A stretch of DNA of 64,000 nt. Origin: Sinorhizobium saheli (GTDB taxonomy: Bacteria; Pseudomonadota; Alphaproteobacteria; Rhizobiales; Rhizobiaceae). The stretch spans positions 1-64,000 of the forward strand of contig NZ_LNQB01000059.1 in NCBI RefSeq assembly GCF_001651875.1, read 5' to 3'. Positions within the stretch are counted from its first letter, which is position 1, and every line of letters starts with the position of its first letter. This document shows, piece by piece, positions 24,799 through 33,278 of the stretch. The translations under genes and the position numbers were made by a program. The notes beneath the pieces were generated by a model that did not search any database, had not been told where the DNA came from, and was given only the letters and a program-made list of their open reading frames with translations.

Positions 24799-25863
24799 AT
24801 GATGACCGAGAGCATGCGCCCTACTCCATCCGAAATCCGCGCCTACCGCGCCGCCAATCCGAAGCTGCGCGAGCGTGACGTCGCGGCCCAGCTCGGCATT
24901 TCGGAGGCCGCTCTCGTCGCCGCCGAATGCGGCCTCGGCGCGATCCGCATCGACGCCGACGCCGGTCGCTTCCTCGAGCGCGTGGAGGAGTTGGGCGAAG
25001 TGCTCGCCCTCACCCGCAACGACAGCGCCGTTCACGAGAAGATCGGCGTCTACGAAAACGTCAAGCAGGGGCACGCGGCGGCCCTGGTGCTCGGCTCCGA
25101 GATCGACCTGCGCATCTTCCCCGGCGCCTGGGCGCACGGCTTCGCCGTGACCAGGACCGATGCCAAGGGAGAGGTCCGCCGCAGCCTGCAGTTCTTCGAC
25201 AAGTGGGGCCACGCCGTTCACAAGCTCCACCTGCGCCCGGCCTCCAATCTCGCGGCCTTCGACCGGATCGTCGAGGATTTCCGCTTGGATGAGCAGTCGC
25301 AGGAATTTGCTGCCGATACGAGCCTTCCGCCCGGCGACGACGTGCCTGAAGCCGCCCTCGATGCCGCGGAGCTGCGCGATCGCTGGACGAAGCTGACCGA
25401 CACCCATCAGTTCCCCGGCATGCTGCGCAAGCTGAAGATCGGTCGTCGTCAGGCCTTGCACACGGTCGGCGACGATTTCGCGTGGCGGCTCGATACCGCC
25501 GGCGTCGAGATGATGATGCGACGGGCGGCCGGAACCGCCCTGCCGATCATGTGCTTCGTCGGCAATCGCGGCGTCATCCAAATTCACTCCGGCCCCGTCG
25601 TCAACATCGGCACCATGGGGCCGTGGCTCAACGTCATGGATTCGACCTTCCACCTGCACCTGCGCACCGACCGCATCGCCGAGCTCTGGGCGGTGCGCAA
25701 GCCGACGGCGGACGGGCACGTCACCTCGCTCGAGGCACTCGACGCCCGGGGCGAGATGATCATCCAGTTCTTCGGCAAGCGTAAGGAAGGCTCTTCCGAA
25801 AGGGCCGAATGGCGGAACCTCGCCGAGAACCTTCCGCGGCTGAGCACGATTGTCGCCGCCTGA
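24799..25863 (+). CDS. hmuS: Haemin-degrading factor HmuS
   Basis: The product has 354 residues formed by two HemS-type repeats. The first has VAAQLGISEAALVA and VLALTRNDSAVHEKIGVYENV; the second has GDDFAWRLDTAG and VGNRGVIQIHSGPVVNIGTMGPWLNVMD. HemS/HmuS proteins bind cytosolic haem and release iron, in several cases by ring opening. It is followed by the hmuTUV importer genes, the standard order in Sinorhizobium. Confidence 0.93.
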   Translation: MMTESMRPTPSEIRAYRAANPKLRERDVAAQLGISEAALVAAECGLGAIRIDADAGRFLERVEELGEVLALTRNDSAVHEKIGVYENVKQGHAAALVLGSEIDLRIFPGAWAHGFAVTRTDAKGEVRRSLQFFDKWGHAVHKLHLRPASNLAAFDRIVEDFRLDEQSQEFAADTSLPPGDDVPEAALDAAELRDRWTKLTDTHQFPGMLRKLKIGRRQALHTVGDDFAWRLDTAGVEMMMRRAAGTALPIMCFVGNRGVIQIHSGPVVNIGTMGPWLNVMDSTFHLHLRTDRIAELWAVRKPTADGHVTSLEALDARGEMIIQFFGKRKEGSSERAEWRNLAENLPRLSTIVAA

Positions 25864-25898
25864 TCGGCACCTCGACACGCTTAGCTGGAGAAACGCGC

Positions 25899-26849
25899 AT
25901 GATGAACGGTTTCGACTTCCGCCGCCTTCGCCGCCGGGAACTGGCGCTTGCGGCCTTCGCCCTTTCGGCGCCCTTCGTCCTGCCCGCAGTCGCGCCAGGA
26001 GCCCCGTCGCTCCTGCGCCCTGCCATGGCCCAGACCGTGGAGCAGCCGGACACGTCGCGACTGGTCGCGATCGGCGGCGCGGTCACCGAGATCGTCTACG
26101 CGCTCGGTGAGGAGAAAAGGCTCGTCGGCCGCGACTCCACCAGCACCTATCCGGAGGCAGCGAAGGAGCTGCCCGACGTCGGTTACATGCGGCGACTGGC
26201 GCCGGAGGGCATCATCGCCGTCAACCCGACGGCGATCGTGGCGCTCGAAGGCAGCGGCCCGCCGGAGGCGCTTGCCGTGCTGAAGGAGGCGAACATTCCT
26301 TTCTCCAGCATCGCCGAAACCTATGACCGGGCCGGCATACTCGCCAAGATCCGCGCGGTCGGGGCTTTCCTCGGTGTGAAGGACAAGGCCGAAGCCCTGG
26401 CCCGGACGGTGGAGAAGGACCTCGACGCAGCGCTTGCCGACAGCGCCGGCCGTCCCGAACGCGACCGCAAGCGCGTCCTCTTCGTCCTCAGCATCGAGGG
26501 CGGCAAGATCATGGCCGCGGGCACCGGCACGGCGGCAAGCGGCGTCATCGAACTCGCCGGCGCGATCAATGCCGCCGGCACCTTTCCGGGCTACCGGGCG
26601 CTGACGGAGGAGGCGATCGTCGAGGCGAGGCCCGACGTGGTCCTGATGATGGATCGCGGCGGCGGCCACGCGGCAGGCCCGGACGAACTCTTCGCCCTTC
26701 CGGCGCTGAGCCTGACGCCGGCGGCGAAGAGCAAGGCGCTGATCCGCATGGACGGGCTGCACCTGCTCGGCTTCGGTCCGCGCACGGCAAGCGCGATCCG
26801 CGAACTGAACGCGGCGATCTATGGGAAGACGACCAATGCCTCGCAGTGA
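25899..26849 (+). CDS. hmuT: Periplasmic haemin-binding protein HmuT
   Basis: The product has 316 residues from ATG 25899. The N-terminus has RRLRRRELALAAFALSAPF, Arg-rich before a hydrophobic core, so Tat export is possible besides Sec. The mature protein has the class III binding-protein fold: LVAIGGAVTEIVYALGEE, LPDVGYMRRLAPEGIIAVNPTAI and GAINAAGTFPGYRALTEEAI. It binds haem for HmuUV. The end overlaps hmuU. Confidence 0.93.
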   Translation: MMNGFDFRRLRRRELALAAFALSAPFVLPAVAPGAPSLLRPAMAQTVEQPDTSRLVAIGGAVTEIVYALGEEKRLVGRDSTSTYPEAAKELPDVGYMRRLAPEGIIAVNPTAIVALEGSGPPEALAVLKEANIPFSSIAETYDRAGILAKIRAVGAFLGVKDKAEALARTVEKDLDAALADSAGRPERDRKRVLFVLSIEGGKIMAAGTGTAASGVIELAGAINAAGTFPGYRALTEEAIVEARPDVVLMMDRGGGHAAGPDELFALPALSLTPAAKSKALIRMDGLHLLGFGPRTASAIRELNAAIYGKTTNASQ

Positions 26850-27951
26850 CGCGATGGACGGCGCCGTGCGCGCGCCCGTCTTCGCGCGGATCGCCGGCGA
26901 ATGGCGGAACGGCAACCGTGCCGGCCTGGCGCGCTTGCTGCTCGGCGCCTTGGCCGTGCTTGCCGCCGCGACCTTCGCCTCCTCGATCATGACGGGCGCC
27001 GCCGATGCCTCGCTCGCCAACGTCTTCCGCTGGCTGATCGGCGAGGCGGACCAGACATTGAGCGCGCGCGACCGGATCATCATCCTCGACATCCGCCTGC
27101 CGCGCGCCGTGCTCGGCATGCTGGTGGGTGCGGCGCTCGCCGTTTCGGGCGCGGTGATGCAGGGGCTCTTCCGCAATCCGCTGGCCGATCCCGGCCTCGT
27201 CGGCGTTTCATCGGGCGCAAGCCTCGGCGCGGTGCTGCTGATCGTGCTCGGCAGCACGGTCCTCGGCCCGGTGTTTGCGCTCTTCGGATTCTATGCCGTG
27301 CCGGCCGGCGCCTTCCTCGGCGGTCTTGCCACCACGCTGCTCCTTTACCGCGTGGCGACCCGCGGCGGCCAGACTTCGGTCGCAACCATGCTGCTCGCCG
27401 GCATCGCGCTCGGCGCGCTCGCGGGTGCGGTGACCGGGGTTCTCGTCTTCATCGCCGACGACAGAGAGTTGCGCGACCTCACCTTCTGGGGTCTCGGATC
27501 GCTCGCGGGCGCCAACTGGACGAAAATCGCCGCCGCCGGACCGATCATCTTCCTGGCGCTCGCGGTCCTCCCCTTCCTGGCGCGCGGGCTCAACGCCGTG
27601 ACGCTCGGCGAGGCCGCCGCCTTTCACATGGGCATCCCGGTGCAGCGGCTGAAGAACATCGCCATCTTCAGTGTCGCCGGCGCCACCGGCGCATCGGTGG
27701 CGGTCAGCGGCGGCATCGGCTTCGTCGGCATCGTGGTGCCGCACCTGCTGCGGCTCGTCATCGGCCCGGACCACCGCTACCTGCTGCCGGCCTCCGCCCT
27801 CCTCGGCGGCACCATGCTGATCTTCGCCGACATGCTCGCCCGCACCATCGTCTCCCCGGCCGAGCTGCCGATCGGCATCATCACCGCCTTTGTCGGAGCG
27901 CCGTTCTTCCTCTGGGTGCTCTTGCGCGGGCGCTCCAACATGGGGCTTTGA
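26836..27951 (+). CDS. hmuU: Haemin ABC transporter permease HmuU
   Basis: About 371 residues from ATG 26836, overlapping hmuT by 14 bases; ATG 26854 is an alternative. It is a FecCD/BtuC-type permease with about ten membrane helices: RLPRAVLGMLVGAALAVSGAVMQGLFRNPLADPGLVG is the family's N-terminal landmark (written here as landmarks RLPRAVLGML and GLFRNPLADP). GFVGIVVPHLLRLVIGPDHRYLLP gives the ATPase-coupling loop. It moves haem across the inner membrane. Confidence 0.93.
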   Translation: MPRSDAMDGAVRAPVFARIAGEWRNGNRAGLARLLLGALAVLAAATFASSIMTGAADASLANVFRWLIGEADQTLSARDRIIILDIRLPRAVLGMLVGAALAVSGAVMQGLFRNPLADPGLVGVSSGASLGAVLLIVLGSTVLGPVFALFGFYAVPAGAFLGGLATTLLLYRVATRGGQTSVATMLLAGIALGALAGAVTGVLVFIADDRELRDLTFWGLGSLAGANWTKIAAAGPIIFLALAVLPFLARGLNAVTLGEAAAFHMGIPVQRLKNIAIFSVAGATGASVAVSGGIGFVGIVVPHLLRLVIGPDHRYLLPASALLGGTMLIFADMLARTIVSPAELPIGIITAFVGAPFFLWVLLRGRSNMGL

Positions 27952-27959
27952 GCTGGCGC

Positions 27960-28745
27960 ATGATCAGCGTATCCGACATCTCCGTCCGCCTTTCCGGCAG
28001 GCAGGTCCTCCATGGCCTCTCCTTCGATGCGATCCCCGGCGCCCTGACCGCGATTGTCGGTCCGAACGGGTCCGGCAAGACGACGACGTTGAAGGCAGTC
28101 TCCGGCGAAATTTCACCTTCGGCCGGCAGGGTCACGATCAACGGCCGCGATCTTGCGAGCCTGAAGCCCTGGGAACTGGCCTTGAAGCGCGGCGTCCTGC
28201 CGCAATCGACGGTCATCTCCTTTCCGTTCACGGTCCGTGAAATCGTGCGCCTCGGACTTTCGGCGGGCGTCGACGCCACCAGCCATGACCGCATCGCCGG
28301 CCAGGCGCTCGAGGCCGTCGACCTCGCCGGCTTCTCCGGGCGCTTCTATCACGAGCTGTCGGGCGGCGAGCAGCAGCGGGTCCAGCTTGCGCGCGTGCTC
28401 TGCCAGATCGCGGCACCCGTCGTCGACGGCGAGCCGCGTTATCTTCTGCTCGATGAACCCGTCTCCAGCCTCGACATCCGCCACCAGCTCACCATCATGG
28501 GGCTGGCGCGCCAGTTCTGCGCCGGCGGCGGCGGCGTCATCGCGGTGATGCACGATCTCAACCTGACGGCGATGTTCGCCGATGAGATCGTCATGATGAA
28601 AGCCGGCCGCATCCGCGCCCGCGGAGCGCCGAAGGACGTCCTGACCGATGCGACGATGGAAGCCGTCTTCGGCTGCCGCATGCGCGTGAACGTCGCTCCG
28701 GCAGGCGGCGTTCCCTTCGTGCTGCCGCAGTCGGCCGCGATGTGA
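27960..28745 (+). CDS. hmuV: Haemin ABC transporter ATP-binding protein HmuV
   Basis: The product has 261 residues. Walker A is GPNGSGKTT, the signature is LSGGEQQR, Walker B is YLLLDEPVSSLD and the switch His is in VMHDLN. It matches the HmuV/FhuC-type ATPases. It starts nine bases after hmuU and is the last gene of the operon. No clear terminator follows. Confidence 0.93.
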   Translation: MISVSDISVRLSGRQVLHGLSFDAIPGALTAIVGPNGSGKTTTLKAVSGEISPSAGRVTINGRDLASLKPWELALKRGVLPQSTVISFPFTVREIVRLGLSAGVDATSHDRIAGQALEAVDLAGFSGRFYHELSGGEQQRVQLARVLCQIAAPVVDGEPRYLLLDEPVSSLDIRHQLTIMGLARQFCAGGGGVIAVMHDLNLTAMFADEIVMMKAGRIRARGAPKDVLTDATMEAVFGCRMRVNVAPAGGVPFVLPQSAAM

Positions 28746-28785
28746 TCGCGGGACCTCGGCACCCGGCGCAAGTACAAGGCCTGCC

Positions 28786-28810
28786 GAAACAAATCGTTCC
28801 CTCACGCGTT
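28786..28810 (+). promoter_or_regulatory. Candidate EcfG (RpoE2) promoter of the DUF883 gene
   Basis: The element GAAAC-N16-CGTT differs in one base from the consensus GGAAC-N16/17-CGTT. It lies about 120 bases before the DUF883-like gene. DUF883/YqjD-type genes are frequent members of general stress regulons, which supports the reading. Confidence 0.4.
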
Positions 28811-28927
28811 GTCCGCTAGCCGGCCGCGCGCGCGCCGGCGCGGTGGAGGAGTCCGTCTCCTCGACCCGAGCATCGATCATGCGCCGGGCCCATCGCCGGC
28901 CGGCGCCACAGCGTAGGGAGCAAACCC

Positions 28928-29290
28928 ATGGCCACAGGTCTCTTCTCAAGTTCGAGCACCAGGAAGCGCAACGGAAGCGCGAGCGATCCCTCGATCGAGG
29001 ATCAGCTTCAGGAAATCCGGGAAGACATCGGCAAGCTCGTGTCCTTGATCGCCGACCGCGGCGTCACCGCCTCCCATGACGCGAAGGCCAAAGCGCGGGG
29101 TGCCCGCGATCAGGCCGAAGCCGACCTGCAGGAGCTCCTGGCAAGCGGCGAGCGGATGCTTTCCGACCTGCGCAGCCGCTATGCCGACACGGAAAGGGAA
29201 ATCCGCAGGGCGGTACGCGAACATCCGATCGCAACCGTCAGCACAGCCGCCGTGATCGGGCTTGTCGTGGCGGCGCTCCTGCGCCGATGA
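28928..29290 (+). CDS. DUF883/ElaB-YqjD-type membrane-anchored protein
   Basis: The product has 120 residues. A long amphipathic helical region (DQLQEIREDIGKLVSLIADRG, then repeated Arg/Glu-rich heptads) ends in REHPIATVSTAAVIGLVVAALLRR, one C-terminal membrane helix. This is the usual layout of ElaB/YqjD/DUF883 proteins, which in E. coli bind ribosomes at the membrane in stationary phase. A stress role is inferred from that and from a possible EcfG promoter upstream. Confidence 0.8.
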   Translation: MATGLFSSSSTRKRNGSASDPSIEDQLQEIREDIGKLVSLIADRGVTASHDAKAKARGARDQAEADLQELLASGERMLSDLRSRYADTEREIRRAVREHPIATVSTAAVIGLVVAALLRR

Positions 29291-29423
29291 GTGGCTGGTG
29301 ATGATCTCGGGGAGCCTTTGGCGAGAACAAAGGAGAGCGCGCATCGCCTGCCTGCGGCCTCGCGCCCCCATGCCTTTCCATCAATCCAATCATCGTGATC
29401 TCGTGTGACCGGGAGACATTCAT

Positions 29424-29861
29424 ATGCGAACGCTCGGGACTGCCCTGTCCGGCCTGATGGCGATCGACGTCACCGCGGCGGCATCGCGTTACAAACGCAA
29501 CGCGGTCCTGTGGATCGTCATCGCCTTGCTTCTCGCCACCGCCTATGTGTTCACGCTCGTGGCGATCGCGCTTCTGCTCGCCGACCGCTATTCGCCCCTC
29601 GCCGCCGCGACGATCATGGCGGCCGTATTGTTCGTGACGGCCCTGATCCTCATCGGCGTCATGGCAGCCCTCTCGGCCCGCGACCGCAGGCGCGCGGAGG
29701 ATCGCCGCCGCCGCGCGGCGCTGCAGACGAATCTGGCGCTTGTCGCCGCCGGCAGCCTGCTGCGCACGCAGCCTCTGATCGCCCTCGGCGCGGCCGTTGC
29801 CATCAGCGCCCTGCTCGGCCTCGGCAGGGGTCGGCGAAAGAGCGAAGAGCGAAGACGCTGA
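29424..29861 (+). CDS. Small membrane protein, holin-superfamily-like
   Basis: The product has 145 residues with two strong membrane helices in the first half (VLWIVIALLLATAYVFTLVAIALLLA and LAAATIMAAVLFVTALILIGVMAAL), a basic loop (RDRRRAEDRRRRAAL) and a third hydrophobic stretch near the C-terminus. Proteins of this pattern often lie beside DUF883 genes and are annotated as phage-holin-family or Actinobacterial-type membrane proteins. No lytic role is implied. Function unknown. Confidence 0.65.
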   Translation: MRTLGTALSGLMAIDVTAAASRYKRNAVLWIVIALLLATAYVFTLVAIALLLADRYSPLAAATIMAAVLFVTALILIGVMAALSARDRRRAEDRRRRAALQTNLALVAAGSLLRTQPLIALGAAVAISALLGLGRGRRKSEERRR

Positions 29862-29887
29862 GCTCCGAGCGGAGCGCGCGTTTGCCC

Positions 29888-31414
29888 CTATAGTGGCAGC
29901 CGTATCAGCGCGGTGACGCCGCCCGGCAGGTATTCGACCTTGACCGAGCTGCCGATAACCTTGTCGAGGCTGCGCTCGATCAGGATCGAGCCGAAGCCGC
30001 GTCGGCATGGCTCGCGAACGGGCGGGCCGCCCACTTCGGTCCAGGTCAGATGAAGCACGGATTCCCGATCGTCGACGCTGCGCGCCGTCAGCACGATCTT
30101 GCCCCTCGGCACCGAAAGCGCGCCGTATTTCACGGCATTGGTCGCCAGCTCGTGGAGCACCAGCCCGAGCCCCACGGCCTGATCCGGCCCCAAGAGTATC
30201 TCGTCCTTGTGAAGCTCGACCTGCTGGTCATAGTCGCTGACATAGGGCGCCAACTGCTTGGAAATCAGCTCCGACAGGCGGATCGTGCCCCATTCGTAAT
30301 CGGACAGAAGCACATGCGCCTCGGAGATCGCCTGCAGCCGGCCGGCGAAGGCGGTCATGAACTCCGCGGGATCGCTCGTCTGCCGCAGCGTCTGGCGGGC
30401 GAGCGACTGCAGCATTGCGAGCGTATTCTTGACCCGGTGGTTCAGCTCCTTCAGGAGCAGCCGGGTCCGCTGTACCGAGGCCTGCTGATCCGAGACGTCG
30501 ACCGTCATGCCGAGGAAGGTCACCGGCGCGCCCTTGCTGTCGCGATCGTGCACGCGGCCGCGGCCGAGCAGCCACCGGCCATTGGCGCCGATGCGAAACA
30601 TGCCGTCATATTCTTCGTTGGCGGCCATCGCCTGCCGGAGCTTGGAAAAGGTCGGGAGGCGGTCATCCGGATGGATGGCCGAGAAGACGGCCTTCGCACC
30701 GATCGTCCGCTCCGGCGGAAGACCGAACATGCGCATCATCGCGCCATTGCCGGCGACGGTCCCCGCGCCGATGTCCCAGAGCCAGCTCCCGACATTGGCG
30801 GCGTCGAGCGCCATGGCGAGCCGCTGCTCCTCGCGCGAGAGGGCGGCCTCCTTGAGGGCCCGCCGGCGCGACTCGTCCTTCAGCCTGAACAGCGAAGCGG
30901 CGATGCCGGCGAGCCGCTGCAGTTCGTCCTGCTGTCTTGCCGAGACCTCTGAGCGAGGCGCGACATCGAGGACCGACACCGTACCGACCGCCTGCCCATC
31001 GAGCATGATCGGAGCGCCGGCATAGAACCGCAGGAAGGGCGCCTGCGCGACCCTCCGCCGATGGCGGAACGTCGGATGCCGCGACGCGTCGAGCACGACG
31101 AAGCCGCGCTCCTCGCCATCGGCGATCGTATGGCTGCAAAAGGAATCCGCCGCGCGAAGACGCGTTTCCGTCGTGCCGACGGTGGCCTTCAGCCATTGCC
31201 ATTCGCGATCGACAAGGCTGACGCGGGCGATCGGGGCATCGAAGAGGCTCGCCGCAAGGCGCGCCAGCGCGTCGAAATCGCCGTCCGGTATCGACATGTC
31301 CGGCACGGCGGCATGGAGCACGGTGAGCCGCTGCGGCGCGTCGAGCACCTCGGTCAGCGCGGGAAGCATCGCTTCTGTCCTGTCACGCATTCTGCCTGAA
31401 TCCAAACCGGACAC
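29888..31414 (-). CDS. HWE/HisKA_2-type sensor kinase of the general stress response (RsiC-like)
   Basis: Up to 508 residues. Domain order: GAF-like (residues about 50-190, LVDREWQWLKATVG), PAS/PAC (about 205-310, MALDAANVGSWLWD), then the kinase core. The phospho-acceptor box is ELNHRVKNTLAML (His near 326), the N-box is GLVLHELATNAVKYGALS, and GFGSILIERSL closes the ATP site. No membrane segment is seen, so it is cytosolic. In alphaproteobacteria such kinases phosphorylate PhyR. Its place beside ecfG supports this and matches rsiC of S. meliloti. The start is uncertain: GTG 31414, TTG 31405 (best ribosome spacing) or ATG 31390. Confidence 0.88.
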   Translation of the reverse strand: MSGLDSGRMRDRTEAMLPALTEVLDAPQRLTVLHAAVPDMSIPDGDFDALARLAASLFDAPIARVSLVDREWQWLKATVGTTETRLRAADSFCSHTIADGEERGFVVLDASRHPTFRHRRRVAQAPFLRFYAGAPIMLDGQAVGTVSVLDVAPRSEVSARQQDELQRLAGIAASLFRLKDESRRRALKEAALSREEQRLAMALDAANVGSWLWDIGAGTVAGNGAMMRMFGLPPERTIGAKAVFSAIHPDDRLPTFSKLRQAMAANEEYDGMFRIGANGRWLLGRGRVHDRDSKGAPVTFLGMTVDVSDQQASVQRTRLLLKELNHRVKNTLAMLQSLARQTLRQTSDPAEFMTAFAGRLQAISEAHVLLSDYEWGTIRLSELISKQLAPYVSDYDQQVELHKDEILLGPDQAVGLGLVLHELATNAVKYGALSVPRGKIVLTARSVDDRESVLHLTWTEVGGPPVREPCRRGFGSILIERSLDKVIGSSVKVEYLPGGVTALIRLPL

Positions 31415-31472
31415 CCTCCACCCAAAAAACCGCCACGGCAGCCTGGCTCTATGGGATCATTAGATCGGCACC

Positions 31473-31503
31473 GATTTAAGGACAAATATGCAGCAATTCA
31501 CAA
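31473..31503. repeat. Partial copy of a rhizobial intergenic repeat
   Basis: CGATTTAAGGACA...GCAGCAATTCA resembles the left part of the element at 4999-5070, without its hairpin. It sits between the kinase gene and the sigma-factor gene. Confidence 0.5.
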
Positions 31504-31591
31504 TATCGCCGCAACTTCGCTCATCCGGATGCCACAGGTCAGCCGTCAACCAGGGTGGACTGCAACGGTTGCCCATGAAAACACCCGGATT

Positions 31592-32146
31592 TCAGGAAAC
31601 GAAAGCGCGCGACGTGATGGGGGCGGACGTCTCGTCCGGACCGTAGTCGTTCTCGCCCCGCACCTGGAGAATTTCCTGCAGGCGCTGGCGCGCGCGATTG
31701 ACGCGGCTCTTGATCGTGCCGAGCGCGCAGCCGCAGATCGTGGCCGCTTCTTCATAGGAGAAGCCCGACGCTCCGACGAGAATGATCGCCTCGCGCTGGT
31801 CCGGGGGCAGCTTGTCCAGCGCGCGACGGAAATCCTGGAGGTCGAGCGAGCCGTACTGCTCGGGGTGGTGGGCAAGCGTCTCGGTCAGGTGACCGTCACT
31901 GTCCTGCACCTCGCGGCCGCGCTTGCGCATCTGGCTGTAGAGCTCGTTGCGCAGGATCGTGAAGAGCCAGGCCTTCATGTTGGTGCCCATCTCGAAATGG
32001 TCCTGCTTGGCCCAGGCCTTCATGATCGTGTCCTGCACGAGATCGTCGGCACGGTCGTGCCGCCCGATCAGCGACATCGCGAAGGCGCGCAGACTCGGCA
32101 GGGCGGCAAGCATCTCACGCTTGAAGTCGTTGTTTTCGGGTGACAT
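31592..32146 (-). CDS. rpoE2: General stress ECF sigma factor EcfG/RpoE2
   Basis: The product has 184 residues from ATG 32146 with a good ribosome site (GGAGTAGGCGCC). Region 2 includes DDLVQDTIMKAWAKQDHFEMGTN and MKAWLFTILRNELYS; region 4 is LPPDQREAIILVGASGFSYEEAATICGCALGTIKSRVNRAR, given here by its ends. These match the ECF15 (EcfG) group. It directs RNA polymerase to GGAAC...CGTT promoters. It is held by NepR, whose gene lies seven bases upstream in the same operon. Confidence 0.95.
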   Translation of the reverse strand: MSPENNDFKREMLAALPSLRAFAMSLIGRHDRADDLVQDTIMKAWAKQDHFEMGTNMKAWLFTILRNELYSQMRKRGREVQDSDGHLTETLAHHPEQYGSLDLQDFRRALDKLPPDQREAIILVGASGFSYEEAATICGCALGTIKSRVNRARQRLQEILQVRGENDYGPDETSAPITSRAFVS

Positions 32147-32153
32147 CCGGCGC

Positions 32154-32315
32154 CTACTCCTTGCCGCGCGCAACAGACCGTTCCGCGGCCTCCAGCTTCT
32201 CCAGCAGATCGAGAAAGCGAGCCGGTATCGCCTCCTCCTGTACCGATTGATAGAGGGCTTTCAACTTGACCGCAATCTGGACGTTCGGATCGTCACCCGA
32301 CGGTCTTTTGCCCAT
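32154..32315 (-). CDS. nepR: Anti-sigma factor NepR
   Basis: A 53-residue protein from ATG 32315. PNVQIAVKLKALYQSVQEE and IPARFLDLLEKLEAA are the two helices of NepR that clamp EcfG and, after stress, bind phosphorylated PhyR instead. The length is typical. The longer reading frame to 32456 would cross the promoter of the operon and is rejected. It is the first gene of nepR-ecfG and corresponds to rsiA1 in S. meliloti. Confidence 0.93.
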   Translation of the reverse strand: MGKRPSGDDPNVQIAVKLKALYQSVQEEAIPARFLDLLEKLEAAERSVARGKE

Positions 32316-32384
32316 GGCCCGTCCTGCCCCTGAAGTATGTCTCATTGTTGCAACTGTCGCTCTCGGAAAGTTCGCCTCCACCAT

Positions 32385-32440
32385 AACGCGTCGGAAAAAT
32401 GAAATGTTCCCGGGTGGAACCTTTTTTTCGGGAGAACGTT
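32385..32440. promoter_or_regulatory. Divergent EcfG promoters for nepR-ecfG and phyR
   Basis: Two back-to-back promoters fit the EcfG consensus. Plus strand: GGAAC at 32416-32420, 16-base spacer, CGTT at 32437-32440, facing phyR. Minus strand: GGAAC at 32410-32406, 17-base spacer, CGTT at 32388-32385, facing nepR. Both operons are thus expected to be switched on by their own sigma factor, as reported for this system in alphaproteobacteria. Confidence 0.85.
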
Positions 32441-32483
32441 TCCGCGTCGAACTCAAATGATACTTGGATTGAGGGAGTCCAGC

Positions 32484-33278
32484 ATGACATTATCAACCCG
32501 GATTGCTCCATTCCTACCTTATCTGCGCCGCTATTCGCGCGCCTTGACCGGCTCCCAGACCTCCGGCGACGCCTATGTCGCGGCCGTATTGGAAGCGCTG
32601 ATCACCGACACGTCGATCTTTCCCGATGCGAGCAGCGACAGGGTCGCACTGTTCCGTCTTTTCACCTCCCTGTTCGGCTCGTCCTCCGTTCTCGCTCCGG
32701 AGCCCGTTTCTCCCTTCGCCTGGGAAAAGCGGACATCCGTGAATCTGGCTGCCGTCTCACCGCTCGCCCGGCAGGCCTTCCTGCTCGTGTCGGTCGAGGG
32801 CTTCAGCCCTCAGGAAGCTGCGGAGGTGCTCGACGTGGACAATTCCAAGCTCTCGGCACTCCTCGATCGCGCCTCGCAGGAGATCTCGCGCCAGGTCGCG
32901 ACGGACATCCTGATCATCGAGGACGAGCCGCTGATCGCGATCGACATCGAACAGATGGTCGAAAGCCTCGGCCACCGCGTGACCGGCATCGCCCGAACCA
33001 AGGACGAAGCCGTCGCGCTCTTCGAGTCGACCAAGCCGAACATGGTTCTCGCCGATATCCAGCTCGCCGACGGCAGCTCCGGCATCGATGCCGTCAACGA
33101 AATCCTGAAGACGAGCGCGGTTCCGGTGATTTTCATCACCGCCTTCCCCGAACGGCTGCTGACGGGCGAAAGGCCCGAGCCGACGTTCCTGGTCACCAAG
33201 CCCTTCAACCCGGAAATGGTGAAGGCGCTGATCAGCCAGGCGCTGTTCTTCAACGAATCGACGAAAGCCGCCGCGTAG
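32484..33278 (+). CDS. phyR: Anti-anti-sigma response regulator PhyR
   Basis: The product has 264 residues from ATG 32484 (ribosome site GAGGGAG). The N-terminal half is a sigma-like domain resembling EcfG (SPLARQAFLLVSVEGFSPQEAAEVLDVD as its region-4-like part). The C-terminal receiver domain has ILIIEDEPLIAIDIEQM, phospho-acceptor Asp near residue 191 in VLADIQ, and KPF. When phosphorylated, the sigma-like half binds NepR and frees EcfG. Divergent from nepR-ecfG. Corresponds to rsiB1 of S. meliloti. Confidence 0.95.
   Translation: MTLSTRIAPFLPYLRRYSRALTGSQTSGDAYVAAVLEALITDTSIFPDASSDRVALFRLFTSLFGSSSVLAPEPVSPFAWEKRTSVNLAAVSPLARQAFLLVSVEGFSPQEAAEVLDVDNSKLSALLDRASQEISRQVATDILIIEDEPLIAIDIEQMVESLGHRVTGIARTKDEAVALFESTKPNMVLADIQLADGSSGIDAVNEILKTSAVPVIFITAFPERLLTGERPEPTFLVTKPFNPEMVKALISQALFFNESTKAAA

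Noticed and set aside
29424-29861. Prophage remnant suggested by the holin-like protein
   Set aside because: No other phage genes are nearby; the gene lies beside a DUF883-type stress gene, a common chromosomal pairing.
32316-32456. N-terminal extension of NepR to 32456
   Set aside because: It would run through the EcfG promoter of its own operon; ATG 32315 gives the normal NepR length.
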